From Bacillota bacterium (GTDB lineage: Bacteria; Bacillota_I; Bacilli_A; ML615J-28; CAG-698): a DNA stretch of 10,441 bases. Below are positions 1 to 6,343 of the stretch, one piece after another. Both the position numbers and the translations under genes were made by a program. A model generated the notes under the pieces. That model worked only from the letters and a program-made list of their open reading frames with translations. It ran no database searches and was not told where the DNA came from. Position 1 is the stretch's first letter. Every line of letters starts with the position of its first letter. The DNA is taken from the NCBI GenBank assembly GCA_023410025.1, contig JAEYQM010000040.1, positions 1-10,441 on the forward strand, read 5' to 3'.

Positions 1-317
1 CTCAAAATGTTTCATTTGAAATTTATATGAGTGATAATGTTAAGAAACCTGAAGAAGGTGATTATTTCTCAATGATTGATAGTTTTGAAAAAACTGACTT
101 TATATCTAAACTTGATGAATTTGAAAATTTTGAAGTTGGATACCAAGATAACTATAAAAAAGCAGGATACTTTGGCTACATTTTAAAAACTAGATTATGG
201 TGGCATTTATTATTAGCAATAGTATTAACTGGGTTTATTAGTGTTATGTTCTTTATCATCTGGAATTATGAAGAACAACATTTAAGCCAAGAAACAGTAA
301 AGAAAAAGAAAAAATAA
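1..317 (+). CDS. C-terminal part of an unrecognised single-pass membrane protein (5' partial)
   Basis: The reading frame is already open at the window start (codons from base 3) and ends at TAA 315-317. The first in-frame ATG (27) has no purine-rich ribosome binding site before it, so I take the gene to begin outside the window. The visible part is an acidic, hydrophilic stretch (about 60 residues), then one strong hydrophobic segment beginning at a Trp-Trp-His and ending near Ile-Ile-Trp-Asn-Tyr, then a short tail ending in five lysines. This suggests a membrane anchor near the C-terminus. I do not recognise the family and assign no function. A perfect terminator starts at its stop codon, so it closes a transcription unit. 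If ATG 27 were the true start, it would be a 96-residue small membrane protein; this is less likely. Confidence 0.6.
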   Translation, partial: QNVSFEIYMSDNVKKPEEGDYFSMIDSFEKTDFISKLDEFENFEVGYQDNYKKAGYFGYILKTRLWWHLLLAIVLTGFISVMFFIIWNYEEQHLSQETVKKKKK

Positions 318-341
318 AGATTGCTTAAGCAATCTTTTTTT
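317..341 (+). terminator. Intrinsic terminator after the first gene
   Basis: The 20-base perfect palindrome 317-336 forms an 8-bp stem (AAGATTGC / GCAATCTT) with a TTAA loop, followed by a T run through 341. It begins at the last base of the upstream stop codon. It ends just before the ribosome binding site of the next gene, so any promoter for that gene must lie within or upstream of the first gene, or transcription reads through. Confidence 0.85.
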
Positions 342-359
342 AAAGGAAAAGGGGAAAAT

Positions 360-1190
360 ATGGATATTAAAGAAATGGAAAGGGCTATAATTAAAAGGTA
401 TCGCCCAGAATTATACCGTCCTTTTATAAAGGCAATACAAGAATATGAATTAATCCAAGAAAACGATACAATTGCTGTTTGCATTTCTGGTGGTAAAGAT
501 AGTTTAGTAATGGCCAAATTATTTCAAGAGTTACATCGTCATAGTGATTTTAAATTTAATTTAAAATTTTTATCAATGAATCCCGGGTTTGATGAAAAGA
601 ACTTAGAAGATTTAAAAAAGAATTGTGAACTTATGGGAATCCCAGTAATTATTAAAGAGTCTAATGTGTTTGAAATTGCCCAAAGATTGGGAAAGGATCG
701 ACCATGTTATTTGTGTGCAAAAATGCGTAGAGGTTTTTTATATGATTTTGCAAAAGAACAAGGTTGTAATAAAATAGCTTTAGCCCATCACTTAAATGAT
801 GTTATTGAAACGATATTACTTAATGTAATTCATGGTGGAACTTTTGGTACGATGATGCCTAAACTTAAGGCAACAAATTTTGAGGGTATGGAATTAATTA
901 GACCTTTAGTTTATATTCAAGAAAAAGATATTATAACATATATGAAATATATTGATATTACGCCAATGAGATGCGGTTGTTCTGTTACAACAAACAATCT
1001 TCCATCACGTAGAAAAGCCATAAAAGAATTGATTGCTAATATCAAAAAAGATTATGATAATGTTGAAATGAATATATATAGAAGTGCTGAAAATGTAAAT
1101 CTTAATACTTGCTTAGGTTGGAAAAAAGGCGAGGATAAATTTATGTTTTTAGATGAGTATTATAATTCTGATACATTTAAAGAAGAATAA
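360..1190 (+). CDS. ttcA: TtcA-family PP-loop ATPase (tRNA 2-thiocytidine synthase type)
   Basis: A 276-residue protein of the N-type ATP pyrophosphatase superfamily. It shows the PP-loop SGGKDS at residues 43-48, a CxxC (Cys116, Cys119) followed by KMRRG, an AHHLNDVIET segment (142-151), and a second cysteine group Cys205-Gly-Cys207. In TtcA enzymes two cysteines of a CxxC plus one further cysteine hold a [4Fe-4S] cluster, and the PP-loop adenylates C32 of certain tRNAs before sulfur transfer. The cysteine layout fits that family. Start: ATG 360 has GGGG five bases upstream and an earlier AAAGG. A longer reading from TTG 321 lies inside the terminator and is rejected. Many Gram-positive bacteria carry TtcA-like proteins whose exact tRNA target is not established, so the family is secure but 2-thiocytidine at position 32 is inferred. 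It appears to be a single-gene unit closed by its own terminator. Confidence 0.88.
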   Translation: MDIKEMERAIIKRYRPELYRPFIKAIQEYELIQENDTIAVCISGGKDSLVMAKLFQELHRHSDFKFNLKFLSMNPGFDEKNLEDLKKNCELMGIPVIIKESNVFEIAQRLGKDRPCYLCAKMRRGFLYDFAKEQGCNKIALAHHLNDVIETILLNVIHGGTFGTMMPKLKATNFEGMELIRPLVYIQEKDIITYMKYIDITPMRCGCSVTTNNLPSRRKAIKELIANIKKDYDNVEMNIYRSAENVNLNTCLGWKKGEDKFMFLDEYYNSDTFKEE

Positions 1191-1209
1191 TATAAAGTAT
1201 AGACTATTA

Positions 1210-1238
1210 AAACTATTTGATATTTCAAATAGTTTTTT
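1210..1238 (+). terminator. Intrinsic terminator after ttcA
   Basis: An 11-bp perfect stem (AAACTATTTGA 1210-1220 pairing with TCAAATAGTTT 1225-1235), a TATT loop, and a T run 1233-1238. It starts 19 bases after the ttcA stop. Confidence 0.88.
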
Positions 1239-1277
1239 ATATATTAAGATATAAATTAAAATTTTTTATTTAAGGGA

Positions 1278-1306
1278 TTGAATAATTATTAAAAATAATA
1301 TATAAT
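1278..1306 (+). promoter_or_regulatory. Sigma-A-type promoter for ppdK
   Basis: A -35 TTGAAT (1278-1283) and a perfect -10 TATAAT (1301-1306) are separated by 17 bases. Transcription would start near 1313, giving a leader of about 130 nt before the ppdK ATG. It is the only well-spaced hexamer pair I found between the ttcA terminator and ppdK. In such AT-rich DNA chance matches are common, but the ideal spacing and perfect -10 support it. Confidence 0.6.
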
Positions 1307-1364
1307 TGATTTGTACTACTACTAAAACGATTTCACTAAATGTATTTTCATATATTGTTCATAA

Positions 1365-1410
1365 GTATTTGATATTCTTATTTTAATGTTGCTTATAAGA
1401 ATATTAATAC
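1365..1410 (+). promoter_or_regulatory. Leader hairpin upstream of ppdK (unknown role)
   Basis: Inside the predicted ppdK leader, ATATTCTTAT (1372-1381) pairs perfectly with ATAAGAATAT (1395-1404) across a 13-nt loop. The stem is extended by GTATT (1365-1369) pairing with AATAC (1406-1410) across a small 2/1 internal loop. No T run follows, so it is not an intrinsic terminator. It ends 20 bases before the GGAGG ribosome binding site. I do not recognise a riboswitch class. It could affect mRNA stability or translation, or be chance in AT-rich sequence. Confidence 0.4.
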
Positions 1411-1442
1411 ATTTGATATATAAATATTTAGGAGGAAAAGAT

Positions 1443-4076
1443 ATGTCTAACAAAAAATTTGTTTTTATGTTTTCAGAAACAAATGAAAAGATGAAAGACT
1501 TAGTCGGGGGAAAGGGAGCAAATCTAGGACAAATGACGCAGCTCGGACTTCCAATACCTCAAGGATTTACAGTTAGTACAGAAGCTTGTGCTATATATTA
1601 TCAAAATGGCCTAAAATTGACCGATGATATTTATACACAAATTGATGTTGCTATGCACGAACTAGAGTTGTTAACTCAAAAGAAATTTGGGGATCCAAAA
1701 AATCCTCTATTAGTATCTGTTAGATCTGGAGCAAGAGTATCAATGCCAGGTATGATGGATACAATATTAAATCTTGGCTTGAATGATGAAGTTGTTAAGG
1801 GTCTTTCAGAGATTACTAATAATCCTCGTTTCGCATACGACTCTTTTAGACGTTTTATTCAGATGTATTCAGATGTTGTAATGGGCTTACCTAAATCAAA
1901 ATTTGAAGAAATTATTGATGAAATGAAAGAAGCACGACACATTACATATGATACAGAATTTAATGCTGAAGATTTTATGGAAATGACTCAAAAGTTTAAA
2001 GATTTTTATAAGCAACATATGAATCATGATTTTCCATGTAATCCAAAAGATCAGTTGATTGGAGCAATCCATGCGGTATTTGCTTCATGGGAAAATCCAC
2101 GTGCTAATTACTATAGAAAAATTAATGGCATTCCATCTGCCTGGGGTACTGCTGTAAACGTTCAATCAATGGTTTACGGTAATATGGGTAATACTTCAGG
2201 AACAGGTGTAGCTTTTACTAGAAACCCAGCTACTGGTGAAGATGTAGTATATGGTGAGTTTTTAATGAATGCTCAAGGTGAAGATGTAGTTGCTGGTGTA
2301 AGAACTCCTTCTCCACTTAATAGTTTAAAAGATGTATTGCCAGAAGTATATAATGAATTTATTAGACTTGCAAAGAAACTAGAAACTCATTTTATGGATA
2401 TGCAAGATATTGAATTTACAATTGAAAATGGAAAGTTATATTTACTTCAAACAAGAAGTGGTAAAAGAACTGCTCACGCAGCTTTAAAAATTGCAGTTGA
2501 TATGTTCGAATCAAATATGATTAATAAACAACGAGCAATTATGCTTGTTAAACCTGAACAATTAGATACATTTTTACATCCTCAATTTGATCCAGTAGCT
2601 ATCAAGAAAGCAAGAAAAGTTGGAGAAGGTTTACCTGCATCTCCAGGTGCTGCAGCAGGTGAGGTTGTATTTAATGTTGAACAAGCTTTAGAAAAAGTTT
2701 CAGTTGGTAAAAAAGTTGTTTTAGTTAGATTAGAAACTTCTCCAGAAGATATTGAAGGAATGCATGTATCTGAAGGCTTTTTAACAGCAAGAGGTGGTAT
2801 GACTTCTCACGCAGCTGTTGTTGCTCGTGGAATGGGTAAATGCTGTGTATCTGGATGCCATGGACTTGTAGTTAATGAGGAAGAAGGTTACTTTGTATTA
2901 AATGGTGAAAGATTTAATCTAGGTGATATGATATCTTTAGATGGAGCAACTGGTGCTGTATATGGTGAAAAAATTAGTACAGTTCCTGCAACTATTTCTG
3001 GAAACTTTGAAAAGTTTATGACGTGGTGCGATGAAATTAGAACCCTTGGCGTTAGAACAAATGCAGACACACCAAAGGATGCAAAACAAGCAAGATTATT
3101 TGGTGCTGAAGGTATTGGATTATGTCGTACTGAACATATGTTTTTTGAAGCGGATAGAATTAAAGCTATGAGAGAAATGATTGTTGCTGATAATCTAGAT
3201 CAAAGAAAAAAAGCACTTGATAAGTTACTTCCTATGCAACAATCTGACTTTGAACAAATATTTGAAGCTATGGAAGGAAGACCAGTAACTGTACGTTACC
3301 TAGATCCACCTTTACATGAATTCTTACCTCAAACTAAAGAAGATATTGATGAACTTGCAAAAGATTTAAATGTATCATATGATTATTTAAAAACAAAGAT
3401 TGATTCATTACATGAATTTAATCCAATGATGGGTCATAGAGGATGTCGTTTACCTATTAGTTATCCTGAACTTGCTGAAATGCAAACTACTGCCATTATT
3501 CAAGCATATATTAACGTTAAAAAACGTAATCCTGACTATCCAGCAATTCCTGAAATTATGATTCCATTAGTTGGTGAAGTTAAGGAATTAAAATTTGTAA
3601 AAGATGTTGTTGTTAAGACAGCTGACAAAATAATTGCTGAAAGTGGAATTAATGTTAAATACCATGTTGGTACAATGATTGAAATTCCAAGGGCTGCATT
3701 ACTTGCTGATGAAATTGCAAAAGAAGCTGAATTTTTCAGTTTTGGTACAAATGACTTAACACAAATGACATTTGGATTTAGTAGGGATGATGCAGGTGTA
3801 TTTTTAAAAGATTATTACGAAAAGAGAATATTTGAAAAAGATCCATTTGCAACTATTGACCAAGAAGGTGTTGGAAAACTTGTCGACATTGCATGTAAGA
3901 AAGGTAAAGAAGCTAATCCACAATTACATTTAGGTGTCTGTGGTGAACATGGTGGGGATCCAACAAGTATAGAGTTCTTCCATAAAGTAGGACTTGATTA
4001 TGTATCTTGTTCTCCATTTAGAGTACCAATTGCTAGACTTGCAGCTGCACAAGCAGCAATTAAATATAATAAATAA
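1443..4076 (+). CDS. ppdK: Pyruvate, phosphate dikinase (PPDK)
   Basis: An 877-residue cytoplasmic enzyme of the usual bacterial PPDK length. It interconverts pyruvate, ATP and phosphate with PEP, AMP and pyrophosphate. The N-terminal ATP-grasp part opens with the nucleotide-binding VGGKGANLGQM motif and includes SVRSGARVSMPGMMDT. The phosphohistidine domain has GGMTSHAAVVARGMG, with catalytic His456 and Thr454, the position targeted by the PPDK regulatory kinase/phosphatase in other species. The C-terminal PEP/pyruvate barrel has GIGLCRTEHMFF, the GTMIEIPRAAL strand, FGTNDLTQMTFGFSRDD, and CGEHGGDP with catalytic Cys833. Start: ATG 1443 has GGAGG (1431-1435) seven bases upstream; the frame also opens at 1386 without support. 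No regulatory-protein gene is adjacent in this window. In fermentative, glycolysis-dependent bacteria PPDK often works with pyrophosphate-based glycolysis or pyruvate-to-PEP recycling; which direction applies here cannot be read from the sequence. No in-frame disruption was seen. Confidence 0.98.
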   Translation: MSNKKFVFMFSETNEKMKDLVGGKGANLGQMTQLGLPIPQGFTVSTEACAIYYQNGLKLTDDIYTQIDVAMHELELLTQKKFGDPKNPLLVSVRSGARVSMPGMMDTILNLGLNDEVVKGLSEITNNPRFAYDSFRRFIQMYSDVVMGLPKSKFEEIIDEMKEARHITYDTEFNAEDFMEMTQKFKDFYKQHMNHDFPCNPKDQLIGAIHAVFASWENPRANYYRKINGIPSAWGTAVNVQSMVYGNMGNTSGTGVAFTRNPATGEDVVYGEFLMNAQGEDVVAGVRTPSPLNSLKDVLPEVYNEFIRLAKKLETHFMDMQDIEFTIENGKLYLLQTRSGKRTAHAALKIAVDMFESNMINKQRAIMLVKPEQLDTFLHPQFDPVAIKKARKVGEGLPASPGAAAGEVVFNVEQALEKVSVGKKVVLVRLETSPEDIEGMHVSEGFLTARGGMTSHAAVVARGMGKCCVSGCHGLVVNEEEGYFVLNGERFNLGDMISLDGATGAVYGEKISTVPATISGNFEKFMTWCDEIRTLGVRTNADTPKDAKQARLFGAEGIGLCRTEHMFFEADRIKAMREMIVADNLDQRKKALDKLLPMQQSDFEQIFEAMEGRPVTVRYLDPPLHEFLPQTKEDIDELAKDLNVSYDYLKTKIDSLHEFNPMMGHRGCRLPISYPELAEMQTTAIIQAYINVKKRNPDYPAIPEIMIPLVGEVKELKFVKDVVVKTADKIIAESGINVKYHVGTMIEIPRAALLADEIAKEAEFFSFGTNDLTQMTFGFSRDDAGVFLKDYYEKRIFEKDPFATIDQEGVGKLVDIACKKGKEANPQLHLGVCGEHGGDPTSIEFFHKVGLDYVSCSPFRVPIARLAAAQAAIKYNK

Positions 4077-4081
4077 AGTAT

Positions 4082-4112
4082 ATAGTCCCTATATTAATAT
4101 AGGGACTATTTT
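4082..4112 (+). terminator. Intrinsic terminator after ppdK
   Basis: A 28-base perfect palindrome (4082-4109) forms a 12-bp stem, ATAGTCCCTATA with its complement, around a TTAA loop. It is followed by TTTT to 4112 and lies five bases after the ppdK stop codon. Confidence 0.87.
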
Positions 4113-4172
4113 AAAATAAAAATATATGTTTCATTAAAAGTAATTAAATGGTATATAATAAAAGCAAATAGA

Positions 4173-4201
4173 TTGTTTTTTAAATTTTTAAAGAGTATAA
4201 T
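4173..4201 (+). promoter_or_regulatory. Likely promoter for the thioredoxin gene
   Basis: TTGTTT (4173-4178) and a perfect TATAAT (4196-4201) are separated by 17 bases. The predicted transcript start near 4208 leaves a leader of about 37 nt. That leader opens with a weak hairpin (4210-4218 pairing with 4222-4230, one G-U pair). A second TATAAT (4154-4159) lacks a good -35 partner. Confidence 0.5.
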
Positions 4202-4244
4202 TAATTATAAATTATTATGTTATGATAATTATTTGGAGGATAAT

Positions 4245-4529
4245 GTGGAAAATTTAAATTCTGTTTTAAAAGAAAATAAAAAAGTATTAATTGATTTTTA
4301 CGCAGATTGGTGTGGGCCTTGTCGTATGCTTTCACCAATTATTGAAGAAGTTAAAAAAGAAGTTACTGATGTTTTAGTAATGAAAATTAATGTAGATGAA
4401 TTTCCTGAACTAGCTGCAAAGTATGGTGTAAGAAGTATCCCTACATTAGTTTACATTAAAGATGGAGCAGTAAATAATCAAATGATAGGTGTAAAACCTA
4501 AAAAAGACATTATAAATATGTTACAATAG
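4245..4529 (+). CDS. trxA: Thioredoxin, short form, GTG start
   Basis: A 94-residue thioredoxin-fold protein for cytoplasmic thiol-disulfide exchange. The active site WCGPC is at residues 22-26, preceded by the usual buried Asp (Asp17 in LIDFYADWC). The cis-proline loop is RSIPTL (Pro66), followed by VYIKDG. There is no signal peptide or membrane segment. Start: GTG 4245 has GGAGG (4235-4239) five bases upstream; the in-frame extension to 4173 would run through the -35 and -10 elements and is rejected. The active site lies about nine residues nearer the N-terminus than in E. coli thioredoxin (108 residues), so the first beta strand seems shortened or missing. An ATG overlaps the start in another frame (4243) but stops after four codons. 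No thioredoxin reductase is nearby. The gene is monocistronic by its own promoter and terminator. The next operon encodes cysteine-free secreted proteins, so a direct partnership is unlikely. Confidence 0.93.
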   Translation: MENLNSVLKENKKVLIDFYADWCGPCRMLSPIIEEVKKEVTDVLVMKINVDEFPELAAKYGVRSIPTLVYIKDGAVNNQMIGVKPKKDIINMLQ

Positions 4530-4554
4530 CAAATCGTATGATTTGCTTTTTTTT
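4528..4554 (+). terminator. Intrinsic terminator after thioredoxin
   Basis: An 8-bp perfect stem AGCAAATC (4528-4535) / GATTTGCT (4540-4547) with a GTAT loop, then a T run to 4554 and more T-rich sequence after it. The left arm begins inside the TAG stop codon. Confidence 0.88.
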
Positions 4555-4580
4555 ATTTTTTTGGTATATAAAATATAAGT

Positions 4581-4598
4581 AAAGTCTATTAAGACTTT
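4581..4598 (+). repeat. Inverted repeat upstream of the SipW/TasA-like operon
   Basis: AAAGTCT (4581-4587) and AGACTTT (4592-4598) form a perfect 7-bp inverted repeat around ATTA. No T run follows, so it is a poor terminator. It lies directly upstream of, or overlaps the -35 region of, the candidate operon promoter, so it could be an operator. No regulator gene is visible in the window. Confidence 0.4.
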
Positions 4599-4621
4599 AT
4601 TAATTGTTTATAAATTATAAT
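4593..4621 (+). promoter_or_regulatory. Candidate promoter for the SipW/TasA-like operon
   Basis: A perfect TATAAT (4616-4621) with GACTTT (4593-4598) 17 bases upstream as a poor -35. The -35 position coincides with the right arm of the inverted repeat at 4581-4598. Transcription would start near 4628, just before the ribosome binding site at 4631-4637, so the leader would be very short. A weak -35 can mean that an activator or another sigma factor is needed, but chance TATAAT in AT-rich DNA is also possible. Confidence 0.35.
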
Positions 4622-4630
4622 ATAACTACC

Positions 4631-4647
4631 AAGGAGGGGATAATGTG
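4631..4647 (+). promoter_or_regulatory. Strong ribosome binding site with overlapping ATG-TGA and GTG start
   Basis: AAGGAGG (4631-4637) is a full match to the anti-Shine-Dalgarno sequence. Downstream, ATGTG at 4643-4647 offers two starts: ATG 4643, which is followed at once by TGA, and GTG 4645, which opens the long frame. GTG is therefore the start of gene A1. The start-stop ATG-TGA could divert ribosomes and lower or condition expression of the operon's first gene. Confidence 0.6.
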
Positions 4648-5277
4648 AAAAATAAGAGTTTAATTCAATCTCTTTTTATTTTATCACTGACAATTTTGTT
4701 GTTAATTACCTCCACATTTGCCTGGATGACATATGATAGCAATGCAAAGTCAGAACCGGTTATAATGAAAAGCGGAAAGTTAGATATAGATGTTTTATTT
4801 GAAGTAAATAAAAATAATGGCGATTTTAAAGAAATAAATAATCAAAGTCATATGGAAGAAATATTTACGAATTCTCTTCCTAACGATAGATATACTTTTA
4901 GATTAACAATAACAAACAAAAGTACTTCAAATATAAAACTTGATTTATTAATGACTGGAGTTGGAAGTGAAAACGGCAATCCAGATTATGATCTATTAGA
5001 TGTTTATATGATGTTACACGGGAATATAAAAATTATTAGAAATTATGAAGAAGCTAAATATATTAATTTTGAAAGAATAGATGAAAATAGAGATTATTAT
5101 ATAAGTAATCTAATTGTTAATAATGATATAAACATTATAAAGAATTTAGACCTTGATTACGAAGGTAAAAACATTATTGAATTTACAATAACATTTGATA
5201 AAAACACGACAGATATACAATATCATGGTCGAGTATTTATTGATAGAATAAATATTTATATGAAAGAGGGAGAATAA
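4645..5277 (+). CDS. TasA/camelysin-like secreted subunit A1
   Basis: A 210-residue secreted protein and first gene of the operon. The N-terminus is a signal peptide (Lys2 and Lys4, then a hydrophobic core) ending in TSTFA at Ala26, followed by Trp27-Met-Thr-Tyr-Asp. SGKLDID then lies at 43-49. This order (signal end, aromatic, T/D, a spacer of about 12, then G-x-L-D) matches SipW-processed proteins such as TasA and camelysin. A later LPNDRYTFRLTITNKST stretch resembles the 'PG.....f.ltN.gs' strand region of TasA. The rest alternates polar and hydrophobic residues, suggesting beta strands. There are no cysteines, no sortase motif and no second membrane segment. The next start is one base after its stop, so it is co-transcribed with B1 and sipW. 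It resembles A2 in its FAW cleavage region and the layout of its C-terminal half. Expected role: fibre or coat subunit outside the cell. The family call is good; the function is inferred. Confidence 0.75.
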   Translation: MKNKSLIQSLFILSLTILLLITSTFAWMTYDSNAKSEPVIMKSGKLDIDVLFEVNKNNGDFKEINNQSHMEEIFTNSLPNDRYTFRLTITNKSTSNIKLDLLMTGVGSENGNPDYDLLDVYMMLHGNIKIIRNYEEAKYINFERIDENRDYYISNLIVNNDINIIKNLDLDYEGKNIIEFTITFDKNTTDIQYHGRVFIDRINIYMKEGE

Positions 5278-5278
5278 A

Positions 5279-5863
5279 ATGAGAAAAAAAATAATTATAT
5301 TATTAGGGACTTTATTATTAGTAGTTGCTGGTGGTTTAGGACTTGCAATTAGAGCATGGTTAACAGATGAAAATGAAATAGAAGGAAGTGTGATTACCGT
5401 TGGTAAAGTAAAGTTTTCTTTTGAAGGAAATATTATATCAAGTGGATATGTTGTTCCTGGTCAAAATCTAGTTACAACTCCTTTTGTGCTAACAAATCAA
5501 TCAAATGTTGGAACAGAATTAAGAGTAAAAATTGATGCAACTTATGGAAGTAGCAACACAAATGCAATAAGTTATATTCTGCTTGGTTTTGGTGAATCAG
5601 ATGGTTGGGAATTAAAAGCAGATGGTTACTATTACTATAAGGGATCAAGTTCTACTTTAACAAGTGGAAAAAATATAATATTGGCTGGTTCACAAAGTAT
5701 TCAATTTATAAATAATATTAAACTTGATGGATCAAAAGTTGGTAATGCTTTTTCTAATGAAATATTTAAATTTACTTTTACATTTCAAGCTAAACAAAGT
5801 GACTATGTAACTTGGGCTGAAATGGAATCTATTGACTTTACAACAGGTTTAAATCAAGCATAA
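5279..5863 (+). CDS. TasA/camelysin-like secreted subunit B1
   Basis: A 194-residue secreted protein with the clearest TasA-family character in the window. The signal peptide ends at Ala26 (AIRA), followed by WLTDEN. VITVGKVKFSFEG is at 38-50, VVPGQNLVTTPFVLTNQS at 58-75 and GTELRVKI at 78-85. WELKADGYYYYKG (110-122) and FTFQAKQSDYVTW (167-179) are features I associate with SipW-dependent proteins of Firmicutes: the aromatic 'DGYYYYK' turn and the A-x-Q...W element near the C-terminus. There are no cysteines and no anchor, so it is probably a released or polymerising subunit. Start: ATG 5279 with GAGGG (5266-5270) upstream, lying inside the end of A1. It is separated from sipW by 15 bases. 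B2 shares its DGYxYYK and A-x-Q...W elements, so the two are likely paralogues. Assembly into fibres is inferred from the family. Confidence 0.8.
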   Translation: MRKKIIILLGTLLLVVAGGLGLAIRAWLTDENEIEGSVITVGKVKFSFEGNIISSGYVVPGQNLVTTPFVLTNQSNVGTELRVKIDATYGSSNTNAISYILLGFGESDGWELKADGYYYYKGSSSTLTSGKNIILAGSQSIQFINNIKLDGSKVGNAFSNEIFKFTFTFQAKQSDYVTWAEMESIDFTTGLNQA

Positions 5864-5878
5864 TTAGGTAAAATGTAA

Positions 5879-6334
5879 ATGATTAAAAAAATATTTTTTG
5901 GACTATTTCTAGCATTCTTATTTTTTATAATAATTACCATTTCGTCATTGTTTTTTGGATATCAATATTATACTGTAATAAGTGATAGTATGTATCCAAG
6001 TATACCAAAATATTCATTGGTGTATGTGAAGAAAGTTGAAGTGGTAGATATATATAATTTAGATGGTAAAGTTATTGCTTTCTATGAAAATGGTCAACCT
6101 ACAATGCACAGAGTTGTTGGTTTTGAAGACGATAAAATTATTACACATGGCGATAGAAACGAAGAAAATGTAACTGAAAAAGTAAATAAGGATGAAGTTA
6201 TTGGAATAGTTGTATTATCAATCCCAATTTTAGGAGTACTGTTTAAATCAATATATCCTGCTCTTATTTTATTGCTTACTTGTGTTATATACTTAATATG
6301 TGAGAAGTTAGTAAAAGAACTAAAGAAAAAATAG
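5879..6334 (+). CDS. sipW: SipW/ER-type signal peptidase I
   Basis: A 151-residue membrane serine protease of family S26B, the archaeal/eukaryotic-like type that includes Bacillus SipW. Membrane segment 1 spans about residues 5-27. Catalytic Ser37 lies in SDSMYP (35-40), just outside the membrane. His77 in MHRVVGF replaces the lysine of ordinary bacterial signal peptidases, and Asp92 lies in HGDRNEEN. A GIVVLSIPILG strand (109-119) and a second membrane segment (about 124-141) with a lysine-rich tail follow. It is shorter than B. subtilis SipW (about 190 residues), but all catalytic boxes are present. It sits in the middle of four TasA-like genes, so it most likely cleaves their signal peptides. 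The ribosome binding site is weak (only AGG at 5866-5868, ten bases from ATG), unlike its neighbours. The A2 ribosome binding site overlaps its stop codon. Confidence 0.93.
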   Translation: MIKKIFFGLFLAFLFFIIITISSLFFGYQYYTVISDSMYPSIPKYSLVYVKKVEVVDIYNLDGKVIAFYENGQPTMHRVVGFEDDKIITHGDRNEENVTEKVNKDEVIGIVVLSIPILGVLFKSIYPALILLLTCVIYLICEKLVKELKKK

Positions 6335-6343
6335 GAGGAGTGT

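Noticed and set aside
321..359. N-terminal extension of ttcA from TTG 321
   Set aside because: Lies in the terminator and ribosome binding site; ATG 360 is well placed and gives the expected protein start.
266..517. Open frame on the minus strand
   Set aside because: It runs antisense through the terminator at 317-341 and the start of ttcA, has no ribosome binding site, and has no recognisable domain.
1386..1442. N-terminal extension of ppdK
   Set aside because: Runs through the leader hairpin and the GGAGG site; ATG 1443 gives the normal PPDK N-terminus.
2888..3070. Short minus-strand frame inside ppdK
   Set aside because: Fully antisense to a conserved part of PPDK; a shadow frame.
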